Positions 35,962 through 45,470 of a DNA stretch of 64,000 bases are shown piece after piece. The DNA is taken from positions 4,712,001 to 4,776,000 of the forward strand of contig OZ253960.1 of NCBI GenBank assembly GCA_965267435.1. The letters run 5' to 3'. Source of the DNA: JAWPMT01 sp965267435 (GTDB lineage Bacteria > Bacteroidota > Bacteroidia > Cytophagales > Cyclobacteriaceae). A program made the translations under genes and the position numbers. The notes beneath the pieces were generated by a model that did not search any database, was not told where the DNA came from, and was given only the letters and a program-made list of their open reading frames with translations. The number at the start of each line of letters is the position of its first letter. Position 1 is the first letter of the stretch.

Positions 35962-36810
35962 ATGCCCTTGGACCAGATCGAAGACGAGAAAGAAATGTCC
36001 TTTTTGGACCATCTCGAGGAATTGAGATGGCACCTCATACGATCGATGATTGCCATTTTGGTATTTGCCATAGCGGCTTTCGTAGGAAAGGACTTTGTGT
36101 TTGGGACAGTGATCTTAGGGCCTTCAAGGGCTGATTTCTGGACTTATCGCATGTTGTGCAACATCTCCAATTCGATGGGCTCGGATTTTTTCTGCATAGA
36201 GGAGCTCCCATTTATCATCCAAAGCCGGCAGATGACTGGCCAGTTCATGATGCACCTGACTTCATCTTTTGTGATCGGGTTGATCATGACCTTCCCATAC
36301 GCCTTCTGGGAGGTCTGGCGATTTATCAAGCCAGGATTGTATCCCAAAGAGCGAAAGGCGGCAAGGGGAGCTACGTTCTATGTCAGCCTCCTGTTTACCA
36401 TGGGAGTGCTGTTTGGATACTTCGTGGTGGCACCGATCTCCATCAACTTCCTGGCCAACTACCAGATCGATGCCTCCATCCTCAACGAGTTTGACATTGT
36501 CTCCTATGTGATGACGGTCACGACGATCATCCTTGCTTGTGCCATCCTTTTCCAGCTTCCGATTATCGTCTTTTTTCTGACAAAAGCTGGCCTGGTCACT
36601 CCATCGCTGATGAGGACCTACCGCCGCCATTCGATTGTGGCTATTTTGGTGCTGAGTGCGATGCTCACCCCACCGGACGTATTTAGCCAGGTGCTGATCT
36701 CGATCCCTCTTATTGGACTGTATCAGATAAGCATATTTATCTCGGCACGCGTGATCCGCCAGGAAGTGGCCGAATCCGAAGGCGTCATGAAAGCAGAGGA
36801 CTACGAATAG
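35962..36810 (+). CDS. tatC: Twin-arginine translocase subunit TatC
   Basis: A 282-aa protein with six transmembrane helices. Family sites: the N-terminal MSFLDHLEELRWHLIRS (conserved signal-binding loop), PYAFWEVWRFIKPGLYPKE in two parts, and SAMLTPPDVFSQVL late in the protein. TatC recognises twin-arginine signal peptides and forms the export site with TatA. TatA is not in the window. It follows glyA by 22 nt and is convergent with the next gene. Confidence 0.97.
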   Translation: MPLDQIEDEKEMSFLDHLEELRWHLIRSMIAILVFAIAAFVGKDFVFGTVILGPSRADFWTYRMLCNISNSMGSDFFCIEELPFIIQSRQMTGQFMMHLTSSFVIGLIMTFPYAFWEVWRFIKPGLYPKERKAARGATFYVSLLFTMGVLFGYFVVAPISINFLANYQIDASILNEFDIVSYVMTVTTIILACAILFQLPIIVFFLTKAGLVTPSLMRTYRRHSIVAILVLSAMLTPPDVFSQVLISIPLIGLYQISIFISARVIRQEVAESEGVMKAEDYE

Positions 36811-36813
36811 AAA

Positions 36814-38187
36814 CTACTCCGTACGAATGTAGAGCAGCCCCCGTCGCTGATAGCGATCTTCCAGGTCGGGATAACGACGAAAAATCTTGGTGACTACCCG
36901 CTTTTCGTCCCAAATCACCTCGGGGCTGGATCGTTCTAAAACGGCATATAAATGACCCGCTGGCTGGTAGTAGTCCAGCTTTTCTATCCAATAGGTAGAA
37001 AGCTCCGGATCGAGAAAAGGAGAGGCAATCTCTCGATCCCTGTAAGGACCCAGCCCGTCCCCAAAATACATGAGTGAACCCGCATCCGGCAATGTCACGT
37101 CGGCAATGTCTTGCTCCCGAGGCTGTAGGTACTGCTTGATCCAGTATGGATGCCCCAACAAGGCGATGAGAATGAGATAGGGCACTACCGCCCTGATCCA
37201 CCGACGTCTTAGCAGCAAGAGGTAGTGCGCCACAAATACGCTGAGTGTTGGCACAAACAAGATCAAATGATGGTAGCCCAACTCAACGTCCAAAAACAGG
37301 ATGCCCACGCCAGCGAGTGCCAGGAGCACCATTACCTGCTGAATTTTAGACTGGAAATTGGCGTACCTCCCGTAAATGGAGACACGCGCCCAACATATGA
37401 ATATCAGAAATATCAGCAGTGAGCCTGCTACCGCCAGGTTGTACCATCCGACATCAAAGGTCCGGGTGCCGGAGAGTCCCCTTAGAAAATACGATCGGAT
37501 GAAAAACCAGTGATCCCCATGCCAGAAATAATAGCTGTAAACCAGCAGAAAAGGCATGAACAGACCATAAACAAATAAGAGAAGGCGACGAACCGCGGGA
37601 TTTGAAAAGAGTAGCAACGACGCGAAGAGAGCAGCGAAGTAAATGATGGCCGGCAAATAGAAAAGCGTCGCAATACCAAGATACAATCCAGAATAGAGAA
37701 ACAGCTCATCGGTCACCTGGTTGTCGATCCTCCGGAAGATATAGCCCAAAGAAAGGAGGATAAAAGTAAGACTCATCAGCTGGGGTGAAAGGACGTAGGA
37801 ATCCGGTATCGCAGATGCCGCCAGCACGTAGAAAAAAGCCGGAAAGTAGTTGTTCTCAGAGAATGCCTTGTTACGCAGCAGGGTAATATTCAATATACCT
37901 GCCTGAAACATTATCAACAGCGTAGAGATCACCTGGTGGAAGGCACGGGACCGGCCTCCTATAAGATCGAGCAGCTTGTAAGTATATGCCGCCAAAGGGC
38001 CGGTGTAATCGAACGTCTCCGAATACATGCGAAAGCCATCACTCAGTCGCTCACCCACCAGAAGCCACTTGAGCTCTATGTCTTCCATCGGCAGACCGAC
38101 GATACCCCCAATGACCCGGATGACGATCAGCACGCCGAAAACACCGACGAGAAGGTATGGGTCATTGACGCGAAGAAGTTTGAACAC
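36814..38187 (-). CDS. Multi-pass membrane protein, unknown function
   Basis: A 457-aa protein with about nine to ten hydrophobic segments and a C-terminal soluble tail of about 110 residues. The start MFKLLRVNDPYLLVGVF and the region KWLLVGERLSDGFRMYSETFDYTG resemble Bacteroidota membrane proteins that look like GT-C glycosyltransferases, though I see no firm catalytic motif; the PMEDIELKW loop carries the acidic residues where a DD or DE pair would be expected. It is convergent with tatC, 3 nt apart. Function unknown. Confidence 0.7.
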   Translation of the reverse strand: MFKLLRVNDPYLLVGVFGVLIVIRVIGGIVGLPMEDIELKWLLVGERLSDGFRMYSETFDYTGPLAAYTYKLLDLIGGRSRAFHQVISTLLIMFQAGILNITLLRNKAFSENNYFPAFFYVLAASAIPDSYVLSPQLMSLTFILLSLGYIFRRIDNQVTDELFLYSGLYLGIATLFYLPAIIYFAALFASLLLFSNPAVRRLLLFVYGLFMPFLLVYSYYFWHGDHWFFIRSYFLRGLSGTRTFDVGWYNLAVAGSLLIFLIFICWARVSIYGRYANFQSKIQQVMVLLALAGVGILFLDVELGYHHLILFVPTLSVFVAHYLLLLRRRWIRAVVPYLILIALLGHPYWIKQYLQPREQDIADVTLPDAGSLMYFGDGLGPYRDREIASPFLDPELSTYWIEKLDYYQPAGHLYAVLERSSPEVIWDEKRVVTKIFRRYPDLEDRYQRRGLLYIRTE

Positions 38188-38322
38188 GTGGCAGTCTTCT
38201 ATGAAATTCTGTGATAACGGTACGAAATTAATTCAATATCGCCTTGGTGTCATATTCCTCTGGTTTTTTAAATCGCCAGCCAAAATGCGGAATGGACGGA
38301 AGCACCTACCTTTGTAGGCTCT

Positions 38323-38700
38323 ATGGACGGAAAGAGACAGAACAAATACTCGCGGCAGATCCTGAAAGACCTCAGTGAGATCTTCCAAAAAGACCCAAGG
38401 CACTTCTTCGGTAATGCCTTTGTCACGCTGACGGATGTGGACGTGTCACCTGACCTCAGTCTCGCCCGCGTATATCTGAGTGTATTTCCGATCAAAGATG
38501 CGGAGGCGGTTTTCGACAAGCTTGAACCTATGAAGAGCGAGGTACGCAAGCTTCTGGGATTGAAGATCGGAAAGCGGATACGCAAGATCCCGGAACTGGC
38601 CTTCTTTCACGACGACACTGAGGAGCGCGCTGCCGCCATGGACAAGCTCATTGACGACTTGGACATCCCACCCGCCGAGCCCGAAGACCCAGCGCCTTGA
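38323..38700 (+). CDS. rbfA: Ribosome-binding factor A
   Basis: A 125-aa protein with the KH-like RbfA fold: RQNKYSRQILKDLSEIFQKD, then VTLTDVDVSPDLSLARVYLSVF, then GKRIRKIPELAFFHDDT. It aids 30S subunit maturation and cold adaptation by binding 16S rRNA near the 5' helix. The stop codon overlaps the TTG start of the downstream permease, so translation is likely coupled. Confidence 0.95.
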   Translation: MDGKRQNKYSRQILKDLSEIFQKDPRHFFGNAFVTLTDVDVSPDLSLARVYLSVFPIKDAEAVFDKLEPMKSEVRKLLGLKIGKRIRKIPELAFFHDDTEERAAAMDKLIDDLDIPPAEPEDPAP

Positions 38701-39920
38701 ATGTATCTTTCTTCATAGCTCGCAGGTACTTCTTCTCTAAAAAGAAGAAGAACTTCATCAATGTCATTTCGATCATCTCGATGCTCGTAGTAGGGATCGC
38801 CACCATGGCTTTGATCATAGTGCTGTCAGTATTCAACGGCCTTGAAGATCTGCTCAGGGGACTATATGAAAACTTCGATCCTCAAATACAGATCACTGCC
38901 ACCGAAGGACGTTCGTTTCAATACGATGATGAGTTGAAGGAGAAGCTCCGTAGCGTGGAGGGCATTGCGGTGCTGACCGAGGTGGTAGAGGACAACGTAC
39001 TCATCAAGTACAACAACTCCCAAAAAGTGGTGAGGCTCAAGGGCGTCAGCGAAAACTTCGTCAGTAACAATCGCTTTGACAACGCGATGGTCTTTGGAAG
39101 CAAGCAGCTGGTGAGGGACGATATCCCCTACGCCCTTGTCGGTAGGGGCATACAGTATGACCTCCAGATCAAACCGACCAACGACTTCTTTGTGATCCAG
39201 ATGTACTATCCCAGAGATATTGGTCCCGGTGTCGTGAATCCCGAGCGGCTCACTACGATCCGTTACATTCTGCCAGGAGGAATATTTGCCATCGAAAAGT
39301 TTTACGATGAAAATTACGTGCTCGTACCCATCGATTTCGCGGTAGACCTCTTCAACTATGGCAACAAGCGCAATGCGCTGGAGATCCAGATCGATGAGTC
39401 GGCAGATACCGAGGAGGTGAAGGCATCCATATTGACTGCCCTAGGGCCAGATTTTACTGTGAAGACCAATGATGAAATACACGAGGACATTTATAAGATC
39501 CTGAAGCTCGAAAAACTGTTTGTCTTTGTCACTTTGGCAGCGATCATTGCCGTGGCCAGTGTCAACATCTACTTCGCACTGATGATGCTGGCGCTCGACA
39601 AGCGAAAGGACATCTCCATTCTCATTGCGCAGGGTGCCCCTCGCGAATTGATTCAAAAGATCTTCATCACACAGGGCAGCATCGTGGCCTTCACGGGCGC
39701 CTTGACAGGCCTGGTGCTTGGGCTCATGGTCAGCTACGGGCAGCAGCAATTTGGCTTTATTTCCATGGGGATGCAGAGTGCAATCATGGATGCATATCCC
39801 GTCAAAGTCGAGCTTCCAGATGTATTGCTTACCTGCATCGCCATAGTGGTTGTCACGTTCCTGGCGTCGTTTCCCCCGGCCAGGTTAGCCGCTCGAAAGT
39901 TCTCGCTTCAGGACCTCTGA
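38697..39920 (+). CDS. LolC/E-type FtsX permease
   Basis: A 407-aa protein with the four-helix LolC/E layout: N-terminal helix (ISIISMLVVGIATMALII), a long periplasmic loop of about 200 residues, and three C-terminal helices with YFALMMLALDKRKDISILIAQGAP in two runs. Such permeases extract lipoproteins for sorting to the outer membrane together with LolD, which is not nearby. The start is TTG at 38697, overlapping the rbfA stop by 4 nt. An ATG in this region is out of frame. The rbfA-permease order is common in Bacteroidota. Confidence 0.92.
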   Translation: MNVSFFIARRYFFSKKKKNFINVISIISMLVVGIATMALIIVLSVFNGLEDLLRGLYENFDPQIQITATEGRSFQYDDELKEKLRSVEGIAVLTEVVEDNVLIKYNNSQKVVRLKGVSENFVSNNRFDNAMVFGSKQLVRDDIPYALVGRGIQYDLQIKPTNDFFVIQMYYPRDIGPGVVNPERLTTIRYILPGGIFAIEKFYDENYVLVPIDFAVDLFNYGNKRNALEIQIDESADTEEVKASILTALGPDFTVKTNDEIHEDIYKILKLEKLFVFVTLAAIIAVASVNIYFALMMLALDKRKDISILIAQGAPRELIQKIFITQGSIVAFTGALTGLVLGLMVSYGQQQFGFISMGMQSAIMDAYPVKVELPDVLLTCIAIVVVTFLASFPPARLAARKFSLQDL

Positions 39921-40028
39921 AAAGGCAACTTTACCAGTTCATGGCTTTGGATTGAAGCTTTACTTACAGATAATCGTTTTTTAATCTTATTTCATTAGTT
40001 TCGATGTTTGCATTGCTAAGAAGATCGA

Positions 40029-42953
40029 ATGAAAGTCGCCCCGGAGCAGCCGTTTGAGCTAATCTACTCCTTGTTCCAGCATGAGTATCTGGGATATATT
40101 TTTGAGTCATTCGTCGTACAGCTAGACGCCAAGAATCAGCTCACTTTTTCGAATCAGAATATTTCTTCGAAAAACGCTCCTGAGTTCCATGAGGGTCTGG
40201 ATGACAACGACTATGAACTCATACGTCTCATGGACAGCATGCAGCAGGACAAGGTGATACAGCACTTTGTGAAGAAAAAGATCAAGGCCGAGCAGTTCTT
40301 CCTGAAGGCCTACGATAAAAAAGCCGGAGACAAGCTCCTGCAGCAAGAGATAAGCGGCTATCTCGAGAGACGCCGATCCCAGATCATGCCCCTACTCAAA
40401 GGCAAGCGTCTGTTCGAAATGGGCACCGATGGCGAACCTACCTGGAGAGAAATAGAAATACTGGAAGGCAAGGCATCAGTCCTTTTTCATTTCCGAAAAA
40501 ATGAGGACAATACGCACTACTTCCCTACGATCAAGCTAAAGGGGGAGAAAATCGATTTCCTCAACAACGGTAGCTACATCGTCTGCCAGGAACCCGCATG
40601 GATGGTGGTGGACCAGCAATTGTTCACATTTCAGCAACCGATCTCAGGGGGCAAGCTGAAGCCTTTTCTCAACAAGAAATTCATCCTCATCCCGAAAAAC
40701 GTCGAAGAGACGTATTTCGAAAAATTCGTGGCGCCCCTCGTGGCCTCCTTCGACGTGTATGCCAAGGGATTCGAAATAAAGACAAAGAGCTTCGAGCCCA
40801 AGCCGATCCTGAAACTTTCTGAAGTCCAACAGGGCAACGGCACTACGCTGTTTGAAAATGGCAACCAGGACGACGCCGAGGATAGCAAAATGCTAGTGGA
40901 GTTAAGTCTTGCGTATGGGGACCATCGCTTTCGTGCCGATCACCTCAGGGAGGTAAGTGTCTCCCTCGAAAAAAGGGACGAGGCCTACACCTTTCACAGG
41001 ATCAAAAGAAAACTGGACAGGGAGAAGGAAATCCTCCAAACGCTCCATGAGCGTGGCCTCACCATAAAGAATGCGCGCACAACTGTCACAAGGGGTGAGA
41101 TCTTCGCCTGGCTCAACGCCAATCGCGAGGTACTGGATGACTTCAGCTTTGACATCCACCAGCAAAAAAACAACGGCAAGGTTTACTTCCTGGGTGAGAG
41201 CTCAATCGATATCAAAATAGAAGAAGGCATCGATTGGTTTGACATTAAAGCTGTCGTACGCTTTGGACCCTACGAGATCCCCTTCAAGGAGATCCGCAAG
41301 CTCATCCTCCAAAAGAAGAATGAGGTCAAGCTGCCGAATGGTGAGATAGGCATCATTCCCGACAACTGGCGATCAGAATATGGGGACCTCTTCGCCTTTT
41401 CGCGAGAAAGCGAATCATCCAATGATCTCGCCCTCGAAAAGCATCACCTGGCGCTGGTCAATGAGCTGAAAACCAACAACAGCGCTCAAGTATCCATCAC
41501 CAGGAAGCTCAACCGCCTTTTGGATTTTGACGAGATCGAGGCACAGACGGTCTCCAAGCATTTCCGCGGCTCCCTTCGTCCATATCAATTGGCCGGGTAC
41601 AACTGGATGCGCTTCCTGGACGAATACGCCTTTGGCGGATGCCTCGCTGATGATATGGGACTGGGCAAGACCGTGCAAACGCTGAGTTTGCTGCAGGACG
41701 CCTCAGAAAGGAATAACGGTGCCACGCATCTGCTGATCATGCCCACATCCCTCATCTACAACTGGGAAATGGAGGCTAATCGCTTCACACCGAAGCTCAA
41801 GATCCTCAACTATACGGGCAGCGGACGCTCGAAGGACCATCGCATCTTCTCGAAGTACAACATGGTGATCACGAGCTATGGCATCACCCGGCTTGATATC
41901 GACATCCTCAAGGAGTTCTACTTCGACTACATAGTACTCGACGAGTCGCAGGCGATCAAAAACCCTGAGTCGATTATTTCCAAGACGGTACGAGAGCTGA
42001 AATCTCGAAGGAAGCTCATCCTCACGGGTACACCCATCGAAAACAGCACGATGGACCTCTGGTCACAGCTGTCATTCGCCAACCCCGGCTTACTGGGGTC
42101 AAAATCTTATTTCAAAAATGAATACCTCATCCCCATCGAGAAGAAAAGTGATGAGGACAAGATCCGGCGACTCAACGCCCTCATAAAGCCATTTATTCTG
42201 CGACGTGAAAAATCCCAGGTGGCGACGGACCTCCCTGAAAAGGTCATTAATATCAAGTATTGCTCCCTATCGGAAAAACAGCGCGAAGTCTACGAAGAGC
42301 AGAAAAATTTCTATCGCAACAAGATCCTCGATGTCATCGAGGCTGACGGCTTGAAGAATTCCCAATTCCTGCTGCTGGAGGGATTGACGAAACTACGCCA
42401 GATCGCCAATCACCCTGGTCTCGTTGACGAAAACTATGACGGAGACAGTGGCAAGTTTGAGGACGTCACCTACATGATTGAGAATGCGCTGCGAAGCGAT
42501 CACAAGATCTTGATCTTCAGTCAGTTCGTCAAGCACCTAAAAATTGTGTCCAAATACCTGAACGAGCGTCACATTCCTTTTGCCTATCTGGACGGTGGGG
42601 TGAAGGATCGCAAGGGGCAGGTAGAGAAGTTCCAGGAGAGTGAGGATACGAACGTCTTCCTGATCTCCCTGAAGGCTGGTGGTCTGGGGCTCAATCTGAC
42701 CAAAGCTGACTATGTGTTCATTCTTGATCCCTGGTGGAATCCAGCCATCGAAGCGCAAGCCATCGACCGGGCACACCGCATCGGCCAGCGCAACAAAGTA
42801 TTTACCTACAAATTCATATCCCGGGAGACCGTCGAGGAAAAAATCCTGCTGCTTCAACAATCAAAGTTGAAGCTTGCACAGGACTTAATTACAATTGAAG
42901 AAAGCTTCGTAAAAAGTCTGACAAAGGAAGATATCACGAAATTATTCAACTAA
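40029..42953 (+). CDS. SNF2-family DEAD/DEAH-like helicase
   Basis: A 974-aa SF2 ATPase. Residues 1 to about 510 form an N-terminal region found in bacterial SNF2 proteins. The Swi2/Snf2 core then begins with LRPYQLAGYNWMRFLDE, Walker A DDMGLGKTVQT (Lys547), and motif II DESQ at residues 638-641. Motifs V-VI occur in LKAGGLGLNLTKA and DRAHRIGQ near the C-terminus. Such proteins remodel DNA- or RNA-polymerase-bound complexes (RapA-like); the target here is unknown. It is a single gene with 108 nt of free upstream sequence. Confidence 0.94.
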   Translation: MKVAPEQPFELIYSLFQHEYLGYIFESFVVQLDAKNQLTFSNQNISSKNAPEFHEGLDDNDYELIRLMDSMQQDKVIQHFVKKKIKAEQFFLKAYDKKAGDKLLQQEISGYLERRRSQIMPLLKGKRLFEMGTDGEPTWREIEILEGKASVLFHFRKNEDNTHYFPTIKLKGEKIDFLNNGSYIVCQEPAWMVVDQQLFTFQQPISGGKLKPFLNKKFILIPKNVEETYFEKFVAPLVASFDVYAKGFEIKTKSFEPKPILKLSEVQQGNGTTLFENGNQDDAEDSKMLVELSLAYGDHRFRADHLREVSVSLEKRDEAYTFHRIKRKLDREKEILQTLHERGLTIKNARTTVTRGEIFAWLNANREVLDDFSFDIHQQKNNGKVYFLGESSIDIKIEEGIDWFDIKAVVRFGPYEIPFKEIRKLILQKKNEVKLPNGEIGIIPDNWRSEYGDLFAFSRESESSNDLALEKHHLALVNELKTNNSAQVSITRKLNRLLDFDEIEAQTVSKHFRGSLRPYQLAGYNWMRFLDEYAFGGCLADDMGLGKTVQTLSLLQDASERNNGATHLLIMPTSLIYNWEMEANRFTPKLKILNYTGSGRSKDHRIFSKYNMVITSYGITRLDIDILKEFYFDYIVLDESQAIKNPESIISKTVRELKSRRKLILTGTPIENSTMDLWSQLSFANPGLLGSKSYFKNEYLIPIEKKSDEDKIRRLNALIKPFILRREKSQVATDLPEKVINIKYCSLSEKQREVYEEQKNFYRNKILDVIEADGLKNSQFLLLEGLTKLRQIANHPGLVDENYDGDSGKFEDVTYMIENALRSDHKILIFSQFVKHLKIVSKYLNERHIPFAYLDGGVKDRKGQVEKFQESEDTNVFLISLKAGGLGLNLTKADYVFILDPWWNPAIEAQAIDRAHRIGQRNKVFTYKFISRETVEEKILLLQQSKLKLAQDLITIEESFVKSLTKEDITKLFN

Positions 42954-43044
42954 ATTACTATAGAGCCTATTTGGATACGGCTTCTAAGGGATTCGACGAC
43001 TTGTTTTGTTAAACTCATACCATACCTGAGTTCGTTAACATAGT

Positions 43045-43050
43045 AGGAGG
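43045..43050 (+). promoter_or_regulatory. Strong Shine-Dalgarno site
   Basis: AGGAGG lies 9 nt before the ATG of the aspartyl-protease gene. Most other genes in the window lack such a clear site, so this one supports the start and suggests good translation. Confidence 0.6.
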
Positions 43051-43059
43051 CTAAGCGGG

Positions 43060-44283
43060 ATGAAGAAGTTCATATTCATCATATTTTTTTCTGTTGCAAT
43101 TGCTGGTTCCTGTCAGCAAACAATCGGCTTCAGTCTGCCCGACAAGAATAAGAAGGTGACCTTCAAGTTCGAGTTGTACAATAACCTGGTGACAATCCCC
43201 GTGGTGATCAATAATTTCCTCACCGTCAAGTTCATCGTGGACACGGGCGCAGAAGCGACCATACTTACTGAAAAGGCTTTTGGGGACCTCGTCGGACTTA
43301 ATTACGTCCGCAACATCCACATCACTGGGCCAGGCATCATCGACTCGGTAGAAGCTTTTGTGGCAACGGGGGTAAACATTGACCTGCCGGAAGGTATCAA
43401 GGGGACCAAGATGTCCATGCTGGTCCTCAAGAATGACTATCTGCGGCTAAAGGAGAATCTGGGCGACGAGGTGTACGGCATTTTGGGCTATGATCTATTT
43501 CACCGGTTTGTAGTGGAGATCGACTACGATGATTTGAAGATGACCCTTTATGATCCCAAGAAATACAAGCCGAGGAAATTTTTCGAGGTATTGGACCTCA
43601 ATATGCAGGATACCAAACCCTTTATCGATTCCTTTCTGATTCAGCGAGGAACGATGGACTCTGTGAAGCTTATGGTGGATACGGGAGCTAGTCACGCCCT
43701 ACTCCTCGACGTACACAATACAGATGACCTTGTGATGCCAGAAAAGACCATCACTGCCCAGTTGGGGCAGGGGCTGGGGGGTGTGATACCCGGTATGATC
43801 GGTCGCTTCAATAAGTACAGTATTGGCAAATACACGTTTGACGAGGTTTTGGTCTCGATCCCCTTCGAGGGCATGTACGGCAACGCCATCAAGCGCGGTT
43901 CCAGGCATGGTACTCTCGGGGGTGAGCTGCTATCTCGCTTCAATCCCACGTTCGACTATTCCCGCGGGAAACTGTACCTCTCTCGGGGACGACGGTACAA
44001 AAAGAATTTTGAATTTGACATGAGTGGCATGACACTGGGCGTACTTTCCCGTCACCTCGACTCCTTGGTTGTTAAAAAAATTGAACCCAACACACCCGCC
44101 GCAGAAGCTGACATCAGAGAGGGAGACCGTGTTCTCGACGTCAATGGCAATAGCTTGTACAACTCGAAGCTCTCAGAAATCACCTCGATCTTGCGACGGC
44201 GAGACGGCATGAAAATCAAAATGCGCATCCTGCGCGATGGAGTGATCATGAGAAAGAGATTCCGTCTGCGGCGCCTCATTTGA
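43060..44283 (+). CDS. Aspartyl protease with C-terminal PDZ domain (retropepsin-like)
   Basis: A 407-aa protein with an exported N-terminus (signal peptide; possible lipoprotein Cys18, lipobox weak). Two retropepsin-type half domains carry DTGA sites: Asp61 in FIVDTGAEATIL and Asp207 in LMVDTGASHALLL. A PDZ domain covers about residues 318-400 (VVKKIEPNTPAAEADIREGD start). Family members process or sense peptides in the periplasm or at the outer membrane. It has a strong Shine-Dalgarno site. Next gene is 66 nt downstream. Confidence 0.9.
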   Translation: MKKFIFIIFFSVAIAGSCQQTIGFSLPDKNKKVTFKFELYNNLVTIPVVINNFLTVKFIVDTGAEATILTEKAFGDLVGLNYVRNIHITGPGIIDSVEAFVATGVNIDLPEGIKGTKMSMLVLKNDYLRLKENLGDEVYGILGYDLFHRFVVEIDYDDLKMTLYDPKKYKPRKFFEVLDLNMQDTKPFIDSFLIQRGTMDSVKLMVDTGASHALLLDVHNTDDLVMPEKTITAQLGQGLGGVIPGMIGRFNKYSIGKYTFDEVLVSIPFEGMYGNAIKRGSRHGTLGGELLSRFNPTFDYSRGKLYLSRGRRYKKNFEFDMSGMTLGVLSRHLDSLVVKKIEPNTPAAEADIREGDRVLDVNGNSLYNSKLSEITSILRRRDGMKIKMRILRDGVIMRKRFRLRRLI

Positions 44284-44349
44284 TTCTACACTTTTTCCAT
44301 AATCCTTTTCGAGTCCTATCTTGTTTCTCCTTAGAAAACAAGTGCCTTA

Positions 44350-45468
44350 ATGGTTGATGCAATTGTGATCGGGGGAGGCCTGGCGGGCATCTTTTCAGCC
44401 TGGCAACTGACCGATTTAGGTCTGGAAGTGGTGCTGCTGGAGAGAAAAAAGTACCCCTTTCATCGGGTATGCGGCGAGTACGTCTCCAATGAAGTCATCC
44501 CATTCCTGGAACACCGGGGGCTCTTCCCCCACGAGTTGGGCCCTGCACAAATTGACAAATTCAAATTAACCTCAGTAGGAGGCAAGTCCCTCGATATGGG
44601 TCTGGACCTCGGGGGCTTTGGCATCAGCCGATATGCATGGGATCAATGGTTGGTGGAAAAACTTCGCGGTAGAGGCGTACAGGTGATGCACGGCAAAGCT
44701 GTCAATAATGTCCAGGAAGAAGACGATCACATGGTCGTCTATCTGCAAAATGGCGAACGTCTTTGTGGTAAGCTAGTAATAGGGGCATTTGGCAAACGCT
44801 CCACCATCGACAAGGCTCTCGACAGATCCTTTATGAAACGTCGCTCACCGTATGTAGGCATAAAGTATCACATCAGAAGTGATTTTGCCGATGACACCGT
44901 AGCCCTGCACAACTTCCCCGGCGGCTATTGCGGAATCAACAAAGTAGAAGGAGACAGGTACAACTTGTGTTACCTGAGTGAGAGAAGGCAGCTAAAGGCC
45001 TATGGCAACATTCCGGACATGGAGGCAGCTGTACTCCATCGCAACCCGTGGCTGAGGAGTATCTTCCACAATGCTGACTTCCTTCTGGATCAACCGGAGG
45101 TGATCAACGAAATCACATTTGAAGCGAAAGAACCGGTCTTTCAGGGCATCATCATGGTAGGTGACGCAGCGGGCATGATCACTCCCCTCTGCGGTAATGG
45201 CATGGCCATGGCCATCCACGGCTCCAAATTGCTGGCAGACAATGTGGCCCAATACGGATACCAGACTTTAGGACAGCGCCAGCGAGTGCAACAAGCCTAT
45301 GATCAGCAGTGGCGTCGCAAGTTTGGGTTCAGGCTGGCGAGTGGACGGAGTATACAACGTCTCTTCGGCGGAAAAAAATCTAGCGGCCTGGCAGTGGTAC
45401 TGGGTAAGACCGTAAGGCCCATTGCTAAAATGCTGATGGCCCAGACCCATGGCGAGCCCTTCACCTAG
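44350..45468 (+). CDS. FAD-dependent oxidoreductase (geranylgeranyl-reductase-like)
   Basis: A 372-aa flavoprotein. The Rossmann motif GGGLAG is at residues 8-13, and the second FAD motif GDAAGMITPLCGNGMAMAI begins at about 271, typical of the geranylgeranyl reductase/UbiH-like group. LGGFGISRYAWDQWL fits their substrate region. Such enzymes reduce or hydroxylate isoprenoid or aromatic substrates. It sits beside a UbiA-type prenyltransferase and a type III PKS, so a tailoring role on a polyketide-isoprenoid is plausible. Convergent with the prenyltransferase, 2 nt apart. Confidence 0.88.
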   Translation: MVDAIVIGGGLAGIFSAWQLTDLGLEVVLLERKKYPFHRVCGEYVSNEVIPFLEHRGLFPHELGPAQIDKFKLTSVGGKSLDMGLDLGGFGISRYAWDQWLVEKLRGRGVQVMHGKAVNNVQEEDDHMVVYLQNGERLCGKLVIGAFGKRSTIDKALDRSFMKRRSPYVGIKYHIRSDFADDTVALHNFPGGYCGINKVEGDRYNLCYLSERRQLKAYGNIPDMEAAVLHRNPWLRSIFHNADFLLDQPEVINEITFEAKEPVFQGIIMVGDAAGMITPLCGNGMAMAIHGSKLLADNVAQYGYQTLGQRQRVQQAYDQQWRRKFGFRLASGRSIQRLFGGKKSSGLAVVLGKTVRPIAKMLMAQTHGEPFT

Positions 45469-45470
45469 CT

